Source of the DNA: Nanoarchaeales archaeon
Lineage (GTDB): Archaea; Nanobdellota; Nanobdellia; Woesearchaeales; UBA583
Assembly: GCA_013215525.1 (NCBI GenBank)
Contig: JABSQY010000047.1
Coordinates: 1-12,753, forward strand
Direction: 5' to 3'
DNA: 12,753 bases
Shown: positions 6,155 to 12,506 of the stretch, piece by piece
How the letters are laid out: every line of letters starts with the position of its first letter
How positions within the stretch are numbered: the first letter of the stretch is position 1
Translations under genes and position numbers: made by a program
Notes under the pieces: model-generated
What the model was told of the DNA's origin: nothing
Databases searched by the model: none
Seen by the model: only the letters and a program-made list of their open reading frames with translations

Positions 6155-7252
6155 ATGGCTCAAGAACAAGTTGGACAATTTGGAATTAATCACGTATCCA
6201 TTCTAGACAAAGATGGAAACGTTGACGAGAAATTAGCATCCGGATTTACAAAAGAACAAATATCTGAAATGTATTATTATTTAAATTTGTTAAGAAAATT
6301 TGATGAAAAATTATTTAATCTACAACGTAGTGGAAAAATCGGAACATACGCTCAAACAAGAGGACAAGAAGCAAGTGAAATTGGAAGTGGATTAGCACTA
6401 AAAGAAAACGATTGGTTTGTACCAAGTTTTCGTGAATTAGGAATTTATTTAACAAGAGGAACTCCTAAAAATTTATTAGTTCAAGCATGGAATGGAGATA
6501 CAAGAGCATTAGGAAATCCAAACCACACCCACAACTTATCATTATCAATTCCAATCGCATCACAATGTGTACACGCAACTGGAATCGCTTGGGCATCTAA
6601 AATTAAAAAAGAAAAAGATGTAACAATTGTATATTTTGGAGAAGGAGCAACTTCCGAAGGAGACTTTCACGAAGCAATGAATTTTGCAGCAGTATTTAAT
6701 TTACCAATTGTATTTTTCTGTCAAAGAAATGGGTGGAGTATTTCAACACCTACAAATAAAGAAATGAAAACTGAAACAATTGCTCAAAAAGCAATTGCCT
6801 ACGGCTTTAAAGGAATTCAAGTTGATGGGAATGATGTACTTGCAGTAAACAAAGTAACTTCTCAAGCAATCGAAAAAGCAAGAAGTGGAGATGGTCCAAC
6901 ATTAATTGAATCAATCACATATAGAATGGGAGATCACACAACATCTGATGACTCATTAAAATATAGAAGTCAAGAAGAAATTAATGAATGGAAATTAAAA
7001 GATCCTGTTGTAAGATTTGAAAAATATGTAACTAAGAATAATATATTAAGTGAAGAAGAAAAAAACAATATGCATCAAACAATTGAAAAAGAAATTAATG
7101 AAGCTGTAGAACAAGGACTTGGAGTAGAAAAACCAGACCCAGCACAAATGTTTGAAGATGTATTTGCAAAAATGCCAGAAATGTTACAAGAACAAAAAGA
7201 AGAGTTATTAGCTGAATTAGAAATTATAAAAAACCAAGAGGAGGAGGAATAA
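6155..7252 (+). CDS. pdhA: Pyruvate/2-oxoacid dehydrogenase E1 component, alpha subunit
   Basis: The 365-aa alpha subunit of the alpha2-beta2 E1 enzyme decarboxylates a 2-oxoacid with thiamine diphosphate and passes the acyl group to the E2 lipoyl arm. Hallmarks are TRGQEASEIGSGLAL (68-82) and VPSFRELGIYLTRG (89-102). The thiamine diphosphate/Mg motif runs from GEGATSEGDF (162-171) to QRNGWSIS (190-197). The conserved active-site loop is RMGDHTTSDD (257-266), followed by KYRSQEEINEWKLKDPVVRF. Length fits the family (360-370 aa). Pyruvate and branched-chain 2-oxoacids are both possible substrates; sequence alone does not settle this, so the symbol is provisional. It heads the operon. Its final glutamate codons (7238-7248) double as the Shine-Dalgarno of the next gene, which starts 4 nt after the stop. 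Confidence 0.92.
   Translation: MAQEQVGQFGINHVSILDKDGNVDEKLASGFTKEQISEMYYYLNLLRKFDEKLFNLQRSGKIGTYAQTRGQEASEIGSGLALKENDWFVPSFRELGIYLTRGTPKNLLVQAWNGDTRALGNPNHTHNLSLSIPIASQCVHATGIAWASKIKKEKDVTIVYFGEGATSEGDFHEAMNFAAVFNLPIVFFCQRNGWSISTPTNKEMKTETIAQKAIAYGFKGIQVDGNDVLAVNKVTSQAIEKARSGDGPTLIESITYRMGDHTTSDDSLKYRSQEEINEWKLKDPVVRFEKYVTKNNILSEEEKNNMHQTIEKEINEAVEQGLGVEKPDPAQMFEDVFAKMPEMLQEQKEELLAELEIIKNQEEEE
7239..7248 (+). promoter_or_regulatory. Shine-Dalgarno for E1 beta inside the E1 alpha coding end
   Basis: The purine-rich GAGGAGGAGG-type tract lies about 8 nt before the ATG at 7257 and also encodes the C-terminal glutamates of E1 alpha. It fixes the E1 beta start and shows that internal cistrons use Shine-Dalgarno initiation, unlike the leaderless first genes. 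Confidence 0.7.
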
Positions 7253-7256
7253 AAAA

Positions 7257-8234
7257 ATGGTAAAAATGCATATGGTATCTGCACTAAATAGTGCGCTAAA
7301 TATCGCAATGAAAGAAAATGACAATGTAGTTATTTTAGGTGAAGATGTAGGAGTTGATGGTGGAGTTTTCAGAGTTACAGAAAATTTACAAGAAACATAC
7401 GGTGAAGAAAGAGTAATTGATACTCCACTAGCAGAAGCTGGAATTGTTGGATGTTCAATTGGAATGAGTTTAAATGGATTAAAACCAATCGCTGAAATTC
7501 AATTTAGTGGATTTAGTTATCAAGCATTCCATCACATCAAACAACACATGGCAAGAATTCGTCAAAGAACAAACAACACAATGTCATGTCCAATGGTTTT
7601 AAGAGCTCCATGTTCTGGTGGAATCAGAGCATTAGAACATCACTCTGAAAGTCCTGAATCTTTCTTTATACATTGTCAAGGGATTAGAGTAATAATGCCT
7701 GCTGGACCTTATGATGCAAAAGGATTAATGCTTGCAGCAATTAAATCTGAAGACCCAGTAATTTTTTTAGAACCTAAAAAGATATATCGTTCATTTAAAG
7801 AAGATGTTCCTGAAGAAGGATACGAAATTGAATTAGACAAAGCAAATGTTCGTAAAGAAGGAAATGATTTAACAATGATTTCTTGGGGAGCAATGACAAG
7901 ATTATGTGAAGAAACAATTGAAGAATTGGAAAAAGATAATATCTCAGTTGAACATATTGATTTACGTACACTTTGGCCACTTGACATAAAAACTTTAGTT
8001 GAATCTGTAAATAAAACTAAAAAATGTATTATTGTTCAAGAAGCGACACGTACATGTTCATTAAGTTCAGAGATTTCAGCACAAATTAATGAGAGATGTG
8101 TATTAAACTTAGAAGCACCAATTCAAAGAGTAACTTCTTGGGATTTACCATTTCCACAATTCGCATTAGAAAATTATTTTCTACCAAATAAAACAAGAAT
8201 TAAAAATGCTGTAAAGAAGGTATTGGAGTTTTAA
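7257..8234 (+). CDS. pdhB: Pyruvate/2-oxoacid dehydrogenase E1 component, beta subunit
   Basis: This 325-aa subunit completes the E1 heterotetramer. The N-terminal pyrimidine-binding domain carries VVILGEDVGVDGGVFRVTENL, with the glutamate of GED that activates thiamine diphosphate, then RVIDTPLAEAGIVGCSIGMS, which matches the family's DTPLsE motif. The block RAPCSGGIRALEHHSESPES contains the expected active-site histidine pair, followed by GIRVIMPAGPYDAKGLMLAAI. The C-terminal transketolase domain has DLRTLWPLD, close to the usual DLRTLxPxD, and VQEATRTCSLSSEI. The segment normally reading DQI before the MARIR helix is HHI here, a small variation. Length is normal (about 325 aa). It is followed 9 bp later by E2. 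Confidence 0.93.
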   Translation: MVKMHMVSALNSALNIAMKENDNVVILGEDVGVDGGVFRVTENLQETYGEERVIDTPLAEAGIVGCSIGMSLNGLKPIAEIQFSGFSYQAFHHIKQHMARIRQRTNNTMSCPMVLRAPCSGGIRALEHHSESPESFFIHCQGIRVIMPAGPYDAKGLMLAAIKSEDPVIFLEPKKIYRSFKEDVPEEGYEIELDKANVRKEGNDLTMISWGAMTRLCEETIEELEKDNISVEHIDLRTLWPLDIKTLVESVNKTKKCIIVQEATRTCSLSSEISAQINERCVLNLEAPIQRVTSWDLPFPQFALENYFLPNKTRIKNAVKKVLEF

Positions 8235-8243
8235 AAAAGACAA

Positions 8244-10127
8244 ATGAGCGACACAGTTTATGAGTTTAAATTTCCAGATGTTGGTGAAGGATTAACAGAA
8301 GGTAAATTAATAGAATGGAAAGTAGGTATTGGAGATAATATTAAAACAGACCAGCCGCTATGTTCAGTAGAAACTGATAAAGCAGTAGTAGATATTCCAA
8401 GTCCTGTAACTGGAAAAGTAATTGAATTATTAAATAAAGTTGATGATACATTAATTGTAGGAAATGTAATAATTACAATTGATATTGGAAACGATGAAAA
8501 AACAATTCCAGACACAAACGAAGAACACGAAAAACAAAAAATTGAACAAAAAAATCCAAATGAAAAAGAAATTTCAAATGGAGAAAAATCGTACAAAATG
8601 GAAGGTCTTCAAGAAATGGGAAATTCTAAAAAAGAAGAAACTAAAGAAGATGAAAATAAAAGTTTAGTTCAAGAAGAGATTACAGAAAATAAGGAAGTTC
8701 CAAAAGAACAATCCGCGCCTGCGCAAGTAGAAACTAAAGATTCAGAAAATAATACTAATAATATTAAAGCAATGTTAAGTGTTAGAAAATATGCAAAAGA
8801 AAATAATATTGATTTAAATAATATTAAAGCAACAGGGAATCACGGACAAATTTTAATGGGAGATTTAGGAAATGTTCCTAAACAAACACAAGATACAAAA
8901 TCTGAAGAAACTGAAACTATTAAAGAAGAAGTAAAAGAAAATGTAGAAGTTCCACAAGAAGAATCTAAGGTAGAAGAAAACAAAGAAGAAGAAGAACCAC
9001 CACAAAAAACAGAAGTTCCAAAAGAAACTTCAAATGTAGATGAGTCAGATTATAAAAATGATTTAGAACATTATCAAGATGCAGTTAGAAATATTGTATC
9101 ATCTCCAAGTGTACGTGAAGCGGCACTTAAGAAAGGAATTGATATAAGTAAGATAAAAGGAAGTGGTGAAAATGGAAGAATTGAACTAAAAGATTTAGAA
9201 ACATCATCTTCAAATGAGCCAGAAAAAGAAGAAAATATTTCAGAAGAGTCTAACAAAGTTGAAGACATTGAAGAAGTAAAAGAGCAACCTGTACAAGAAA
9301 CAGAAGTTAAAGTAGAAGAAGAAATCAAAGAAGACTCTAAAACTGAAAAAGATGATGTAACTTCAAAAACATCTGAGAAAACAAATATAGATGATCATCA
9401 TTTAAATCAAACAAAAGAATCTTTAACATTACCTAGAGACATTCCAATGCCATACGATTCAATCAGACAAATCATTGCTGAAAAAATGGTAGACAGTTTA
9501 CAAAAAACTGCGCAACTTACAATATTTAATAAAATTTGTATTGATAACTTAGTAGAATTTAGAAAAAAAGAAAAAGAAATTCTAAAAGAACATGGTGTAA
9601 AATTAACATATTTACCTTTTTTCATAAAAGCGTTTATCGCAGCAGCAAAAGAGTTCCCAACATTTAATGCAATCTCAACTGAAAATTCAACAATAATTAA
9701 ATCTGATTTTAATATTGGAATTGCAATGGATACGCCACGTGGATTATTAGTTCCAAACGTATTTAACGCGCAAACAAAATCAATTGTACAAATTGCAAAA
9801 GACATTATGACTTTAGTAGATAAAGGAAATAATTCTAAAATTACAAGTGAAGACATGTCAAATGGAACATTTACAATCACATCACTTGGAGCAAAAGGTG
9901 GACAATTCTTTACGCCTATCTTAAATTATCCACAAACTGCAATCTTGGGAATTGGTGAAATATCAAAACAACCAGTTGTTAAAAATGATGAAATTGTAAT
10001 CGGAAACGTACTACACTTATCTTTAACATTTGATCACAGAGCAGTTGATGGCGCAGAAGCTTCTAAATTTTTTAACAAAATTTGTGAGTTACTTAAAGAT
10101 GTAGATTCTTTATTAATGGAGGCTTAA
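8244..10127 (+). CDS. pdhC: Dihydrolipoamide acyltransferase (E2) with two subunit-binding domains
   Basis: The 627-aa E2 core enzyme transfers the acyl group from the lipoyl arm to CoA. Residues 1-81 form one lipoyl domain (VGEGLTEGKLIEWKVGIGD, ETDKAVVDIPSP) with Lys46 as the modified residue. Two separate peripheral subunit-binding domains follow, at 174-211 (SVRKYAKENNID, TGNHGQILMGDL) and 284-319 (SPSVREAALKKGID, GSGENGRIELKDL). Residues 399-627 are the catalytic trimer-forming domain, with NIGIAMDTPRGLLVP and the active-site DHRAVDG (His598, Asp602). The three linkers (82-173, 212-283, 320-398) are Lys/Glu-rich, not the Ala/Pro-rich type of many bacterial E2s, and contain EVPKE/EVPQE repeats. 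E2s normally have one binding domain, so the second is unusual. An internal weak GGAG at 8225-8228 precedes the start. Confidence 0.93.
   Translation: MSDTVYEFKFPDVGEGLTEGKLIEWKVGIGDNIKTDQPLCSVETDKAVVDIPSPVTGKVIELLNKVDDTLIVGNVIITIDIGNDEKTIPDTNEEHEKQKIEQKNPNEKEISNGEKSYKMEGLQEMGNSKKEETKEDENKSLVQEEITENKEVPKEQSAPAQVETKDSENNTNNIKAMLSVRKYAKENNIDLNNIKATGNHGQILMGDLGNVPKQTQDTKSEETETIKEEVKENVEVPQEESKVEENKEEEEPPQKTEVPKETSNVDESDYKNDLEHYQDAVRNIVSSPSVREAALKKGIDISKIKGSGENGRIELKDLETSSSNEPEKEENISEESNKVEDIEEVKEQPVQETEVKVEEEIKEDSKTEKDDVTSKTSEKTNIDDHHLNQTKESLTLPRDIPMPYDSIRQIIAEKMVDSLQKTAQLTIFNKICIDNLVEFRKKEKEILKEHGVKLTYLPFFIKAFIAAAKEFPTFNAISTENSTIIKSDFNIGIAMDTPRGLLVPNVFNAQTKSIVQIAKDIMTLVDKGNNSKITSEDMSNGTFTITSLGAKGGQFFTPILNYPQTAILGIGEISKQPVVKNDEIVIGNVLHLSLTFDHRAVDGAEASKFFNKICELLKDVDSLLMEA
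10118..10122 (+). promoter_or_regulatory. Shine-Dalgarno GGAGG at the E2 end, facing a 20-codon frame
   Basis: GGAGG overlaps the last codons of E2 and lies 8 nt before an ATG at 10131 that opens a short reading frame. A second, weaker site (GAGGT, 10174-10178) lies 8 nt before the E3 ATG at 10187. Confidence 0.5.
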
Positions 10128-10130
10128 AAA

Positions 10131-10193
10131 ATGATAAATAAATTTATACAAACAAATAATAATAAAATTAATCGAGGTAATAAACAATGGTAG
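10131..10193 (+). CDS. Possible 20-residue leader peptide between E2 and E3
   Basis: A frame of 20 codons starts at ATG 10131, 8 nt after a strong GGAGG, and ends at TAG 10191-10193, overlapping the E3 ATG (10187-10189). The geometry is that of translational coupling: ribosomes ending the short frame would finish on the E3 start. The peptide is Asn/Lys-rich with no recognisable domain, and such composition is expected by chance in AT-rich DNA. E3 also has its own Shine-Dalgarno inside the short frame. It may be a real leader, a decayed gene end, or coincidence. Confidence 0.3.
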   Translation: MINKFIQTNNNKINRGNKQW

Positions 10194-11617
10194 TAGGAAG
10201 TTTAACTGTTGAATGTGATGTTGTAGTAATCGGGTCAGGACCAGGTGGATACATTGCAGCAATCAGAGCAGCACAATTTGGAAAAGATGTAATTGTTATT
10301 GAAAAAGAGAAAAAAGTAGGGGGTGTTTGTTTAAATAAAGGTTGTATTCCAACAAAAGCAATAATTACATCATCTAATTATTATAATATATTATCTCAAC
10401 TAGAACATATGGGAATCTCTGCAAAAGATGTTAATGTAGATATTGATAAAATGCGTGAATGGAAAGATAATATTGTATCTAAATTAGAATTAGGAATTCG
10501 TGGATTATTTAAAAAATATGGAATTGAATTAATTCAAGGAAACGCATCTTTTAAAACTAAACATGAACTAAATGTTTTCGGACAATCTGATGTAAACACA
10601 ATTAAATTTAAAAATGCGATAATCGCGACAGGTTCATTACCTATAAAAATTCCAAATGTTGAATTTGATAATAATAAAATCATAACCTCAGATGAAGTAT
10701 TCAAATTAGAAAACATTCCTAAAAAAATTGTAATAATTGGTGGTGGATATATTGGAACTGAAATGGGAACTGTATATGGTAAACTAGGTTCAGAAGTACA
10801 CATCCTTGAAGGTGGAAGTAGGCTTATCTCAATTTTAGATTCTGAAATTGTAGAAGTTATGGCAAAAGAAATTTCTAAATTTAATGTAACTTCTCACTTT
10901 AATTCATTAGCAAAATCAGCAAAAATACAAGGTGATAAAGTAGTTATAGAATACTCTGAACACGGTTCAGACCAAACAATTGAATGTGATAAACTATTAG
11001 TTGTAGTTGGAAGAAAACCAAATTCAGGTGATTTAAATTTAGATAAGGTAGGAATTGAACTAACTCCAAAAGGATTTATTAATGTAGATACTCAAATGAG
11101 AACAAATCTAGAACACATATATGCAATTGGAGATGTTGTACCTGGACCAATGCTTGCACACAAAGCAACACGTGAAGCAAAAATTGCCGCGGAAAACGCA
11201 TGTGGAGAAAATTCTTTTATGACAAATAAAGTAATTCCAAGTGTTGTATACAACGACCCAGAAATTGCATCAGTTGGATTAACTAAAGATGAAGCTGAAG
11301 ATAAAGGATATGAAGTAATTTGTGAAAAATTTCCATATTCTGCTCTTGGGCGTGCACAAATGTTTGAGAAAACATCTGGATTTGTAAAAATAATTGCAGA
11401 TAAAAAGACAAAACTAATATTAGGAGTTCATATGGTAGGTCCTCACGTATCTGAAAACATAGCAGAAGCAACCTTAGCAATAGAAATGAGTGCAACACTA
11501 GATGATGTAGCAAATATAATCCATCCTCATCCAACAGTATCTGAAGGAATCGGGGAAGCATCTGAATTAGCACTCGGTAAATCTGTAAATATATATAGAG
11601 AACCTAAACACGATTAG
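10187..11617 (+). CDS. lpdA: Dihydrolipoamide dehydrogenase (E3)
   Basis: The 476-aa flavoprotein reoxidises the dihydrolipoyl arm of E2 and reduces NAD+. It contains the FAD-binding GSGPGG (16-21), the redox disulfide in GGVCLNKGCIPTKA (Cys48 and Cys53), and ATGSLP. The NAD-binding IVIIGGGYIGTEMG, the second FAD motif IYAIGDVVPGPMLAHKA, and the C-terminal interface catalytic motif HPHPTVSE (His448 as base, Glu453 as partner) are also present. Length is typical. The ATG at 10187 has GAGGT 8 nt upstream. It is the last gene of the operon, with 59 bp after E2. Its end lies within a strong hairpin (11599-11628) that includes the stop codon, so termination or stability control may act here. Confidence 0.95.
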   Translation: MVVGSLTVECDVVVIGSGPGGYIAAIRAAQFGKDVIVIEKEKKVGGVCLNKGCIPTKAIITSSNYYNILSQLEHMGISAKDVNVDIDKMREWKDNIVSKLELGIRGLFKKYGIELIQGNASFKTKHELNVFGQSDVNTIKFKNAIIATGSLPIKIPNVEFDNNKIITSDEVFKLENIPKKIVIIGGGYIGTEMGTVYGKLGSEVHILEGGSRLISILDSEIVEVMAKEISKFNVTSHFNSLAKSAKIQGDKVVIEYSEHGSDQTIECDKLLVVVGRKPNSGDLNLDKVGIELTPKGFINVDTQMRTNLEHIYAIGDVVPGPMLAHKATREAKIAAENACGENSFMTNKVIPSVVYNDPEIASVGLTKDEAEDKGYEVICEKFPYSALGRAQMFEKTSGFVKIIADKKTKLILGVHMVGPHVSENIAEATLAIEMSATLDDVANIIHPHPTVSEGIGEASELALGKSVNIYREPKHD

Positions 11618-11628
11618 TGTTTAGTTCT
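11599..11628 (+). terminator. Hairpin across the E3 stop codon
   Basis: AGAAC-C-TAAACAC (11599-11611) pairs with GTGTTTAGTTCT (11617-11628), giving 12 bp with one bulged C and a 5-nt loop containing the stop. No T-run follows directly. The right arm can alternatively pair with 11764-11774, which is followed by seven T. Confidence 0.45.
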
Positions 11629-11927
11629 ATGTACTCTAAAAATTAATATTTAATTTTTAATGTGTTGTGAGCCAAAATCTCGCGATGCGCCATAAATAAT
11701 ATTTATTAAAATTTCTATGAAATTTTTACAAAATAATATTTATACTGTACAGAGAACCTAAAAAGAACTAAACATTACTTTTTTTAATAAATTGATTAAA
11801 ATATATTATTTTAATCTTGCGTAAGCATAAAAGTAACTAAATTTTCTATAAAATCCAATTAATAAGTATATTAACTCTTCGTTTAAATAAATCTTTATAA
11901 AATTAAACTAATAAATATAATTATCAG
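11618..11927. other. Structured intergenic region after E3
   Basis: There is no coding sequence here. TGTTTAGTTCT (11618-11628) and AGAACTAAACA (11764-11774) form a perfect 11-bp long-range inverted repeat, followed by seven T (11779-11785), a plausible transcript end. Inside are hairpins AAAAATTAA/TTAATTTTT and AAAATTTC/GAAATTTT, and a GC-rich segment near 11662-11690 (TGAGCC through GATGCGCC) that I cannot identify. The 12-mer AGAGAACCTAAA occurs at 11597-11608 and again at 11751-11762. Farther right is an ATTAAAATA/TATTTTAAT hairpin and then the tRNA promoter. Confidence 0.6.
11894..11901 (+). promoter_or_regulatory. TATA box for tRNA-Ser
   Basis: TTTATAAA is centred about 30 nt before the first base of the tRNA. 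Confidence 0.6.
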
Positions 11928-12009
11928 GCCTTGTTCGCATAATCTGGTATTGCGCTGGTTTCGAAAACCAGTTCCTTTGGAACTCTGGGTTCAAATCCCA
12001 GGCAAGGCT
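11928..12009 (+). tRNA. tRNA-Ser (anticodon CGA)
   Basis: A class II cloverleaf: the acceptor stem is GCCTTGT with GCAAGGC (7 bp, one T-G), and the D arm is GCAT/TTGC with GG in the loop. The anticodon stem CTGGT/ACCAG closes loop TTCGAAA, giving anticodon CGA (11962-11964), which reads UCG. A long variable arm TTCC-TTT-GGAA supports serine, and the T arm is CTGGG-TTCAAAT-CCCAG. There is no intron and no encoded CCA. Odd points are T at the discriminator position (12009), where serine tRNAs normally have G, and C at position 9. UCG must be a rare codon in so AT-rich a genome, which suggests a full set of serine isoacceptors elsewhere. Confidence 0.9.
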
Positions 12010-12019
12010 TTAAAAGGGA

Positions 12020-12024
12020 TTTTT
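12020..12024 (+). terminator. T-run after tRNA-Ser
   Basis: Five T, 10 nt after the tRNA end, fit a simple archaeal oligo-T terminator. Confidence 0.4.
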
Positions 12025-12176
12025 CAAACTCTCTACCAAGAACTTGATACGAATTATTAAACACAGTAAACAAAATCTATATTCTACTAAATATACCTCT
12101 AATAACACAAACAACAACCTTTCTACACGAAATTTTCAAGCTAATAATTACTTTATATACTAATTATATTATTTAT

Positions 12177-12206
12177 TCAATTAAAGCTTAAATTTCCTTT
12201 AATTGA
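12177..12206. repeat. 10-bp perfect inverted repeat
   Basis: TCAATTAAAG (12177-12186) and CTTTAATTGA (12197-12206) are exact reverse complements with a 10-nt spacer. It lies 20 bp left of the ORB-like element and may be a protein-binding site or part of the origin architecture. Confidence 0.6.
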
Positions 12207-12225
12207 TATTCCACACCACCTCCAC

Positions 12226-12238
12226 TTCCAATGGAAAC
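12226..12238 (+). promoter_or_regulatory. ORB-like origin recognition element
   Basis: TTCCAATGGAAAC differs by one base from TTCCAGTGGAAAC, the core of the archaeal origin recognition box bound by Orc1/Cdc6. The dyad TTCCA-x-TGGAA is intact and the 3' AAAC is kept. The G-string that follows in longer Sulfolobus-type boxes is absent (CTAAAAAAG follows), so this would be a mini-ORB. One copy is clear; a weaker match is GTTCGAGTGGAAC at 12596-12608. Confidence 0.5.
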
Positions 12239-12253
12239 CTAAAAAAGAAAAAA

Positions 12254-12506
12254 CAGACAAGTAAAAAGCTGTTTAAGACAAAACGTTTAGACAATATCCA
12301 AAAGGAGTAAAATTAAACTCTTTTTAGTCTAAGTTAAGTCTTGTTTAAACTTTGTCTAAATTAGACTATTTGTCTAAATGTGTTTAATATTAATTTTTTA
12401 AACTATTATATTTGTTTTATATTGTCTAATTGTCTGTATTATGTTTGTTGTCTAGTCTAAATCTAGACTAAACTTATATTTAGACAACTGATAATAATTT
12501 AGACAA
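12254..12506. repeat. Cluster of TTTAGACAA / TTGTCTAAA motifs
   Basis: Exact TTTAGACAA is at 12286, 12479 and 12498; its complement TTGTCTAAA is at 12352 and 12370. One- or two-base variants occur at 12253 (ACAGACAA), 12273 (TTAAGACAA), 12422 (TTGTCTAAT), 12430 (TTGTCTGTA) and 12448 (TTGTCTAGT). Related TAGTCTAA/TTAGACTA units are at 12325, 12361, 12453 and 12464. Several form dyads: GTCTAA-A-TTAGAC (12354-12366), TTAGAC-5 nt-GTCTAA (12361-12377), TAGTCTA-4 nt-TAGACTA (12453-12470). The spacing is irregular, unlike CRISPR. It resembles an iteron array or clustered binding sites. Confidence 0.75.

Noticed and set aside
8479..8667. 62-codon plus-strand frame in another phase within the E2 linker
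   Set aside because: It is Lys-rich low-complexity sequence arising from the A-rich linker codons, with no ribosome-binding site.
9407..9880. 157-codon minus-strand frame inside E2
   Set aside because: It overlaps the conserved catalytic domain of E2 and its translation shows no recognisable family features.
11597..11762. Small transposable element with a 12-bp target duplication (AGAGAACCTAAA)
   Set aside because: The sequence between the two copies has no matching terminal inverted repeats, and a duplication that long is unusual; a local duplication is simpler.
12254..12506. CRISPR array
   Set aside because: The repeated unit is only 8-9 bp, occurs in both orientations and has irregular short spacing; there are no long identical repeats or uniform spacers.
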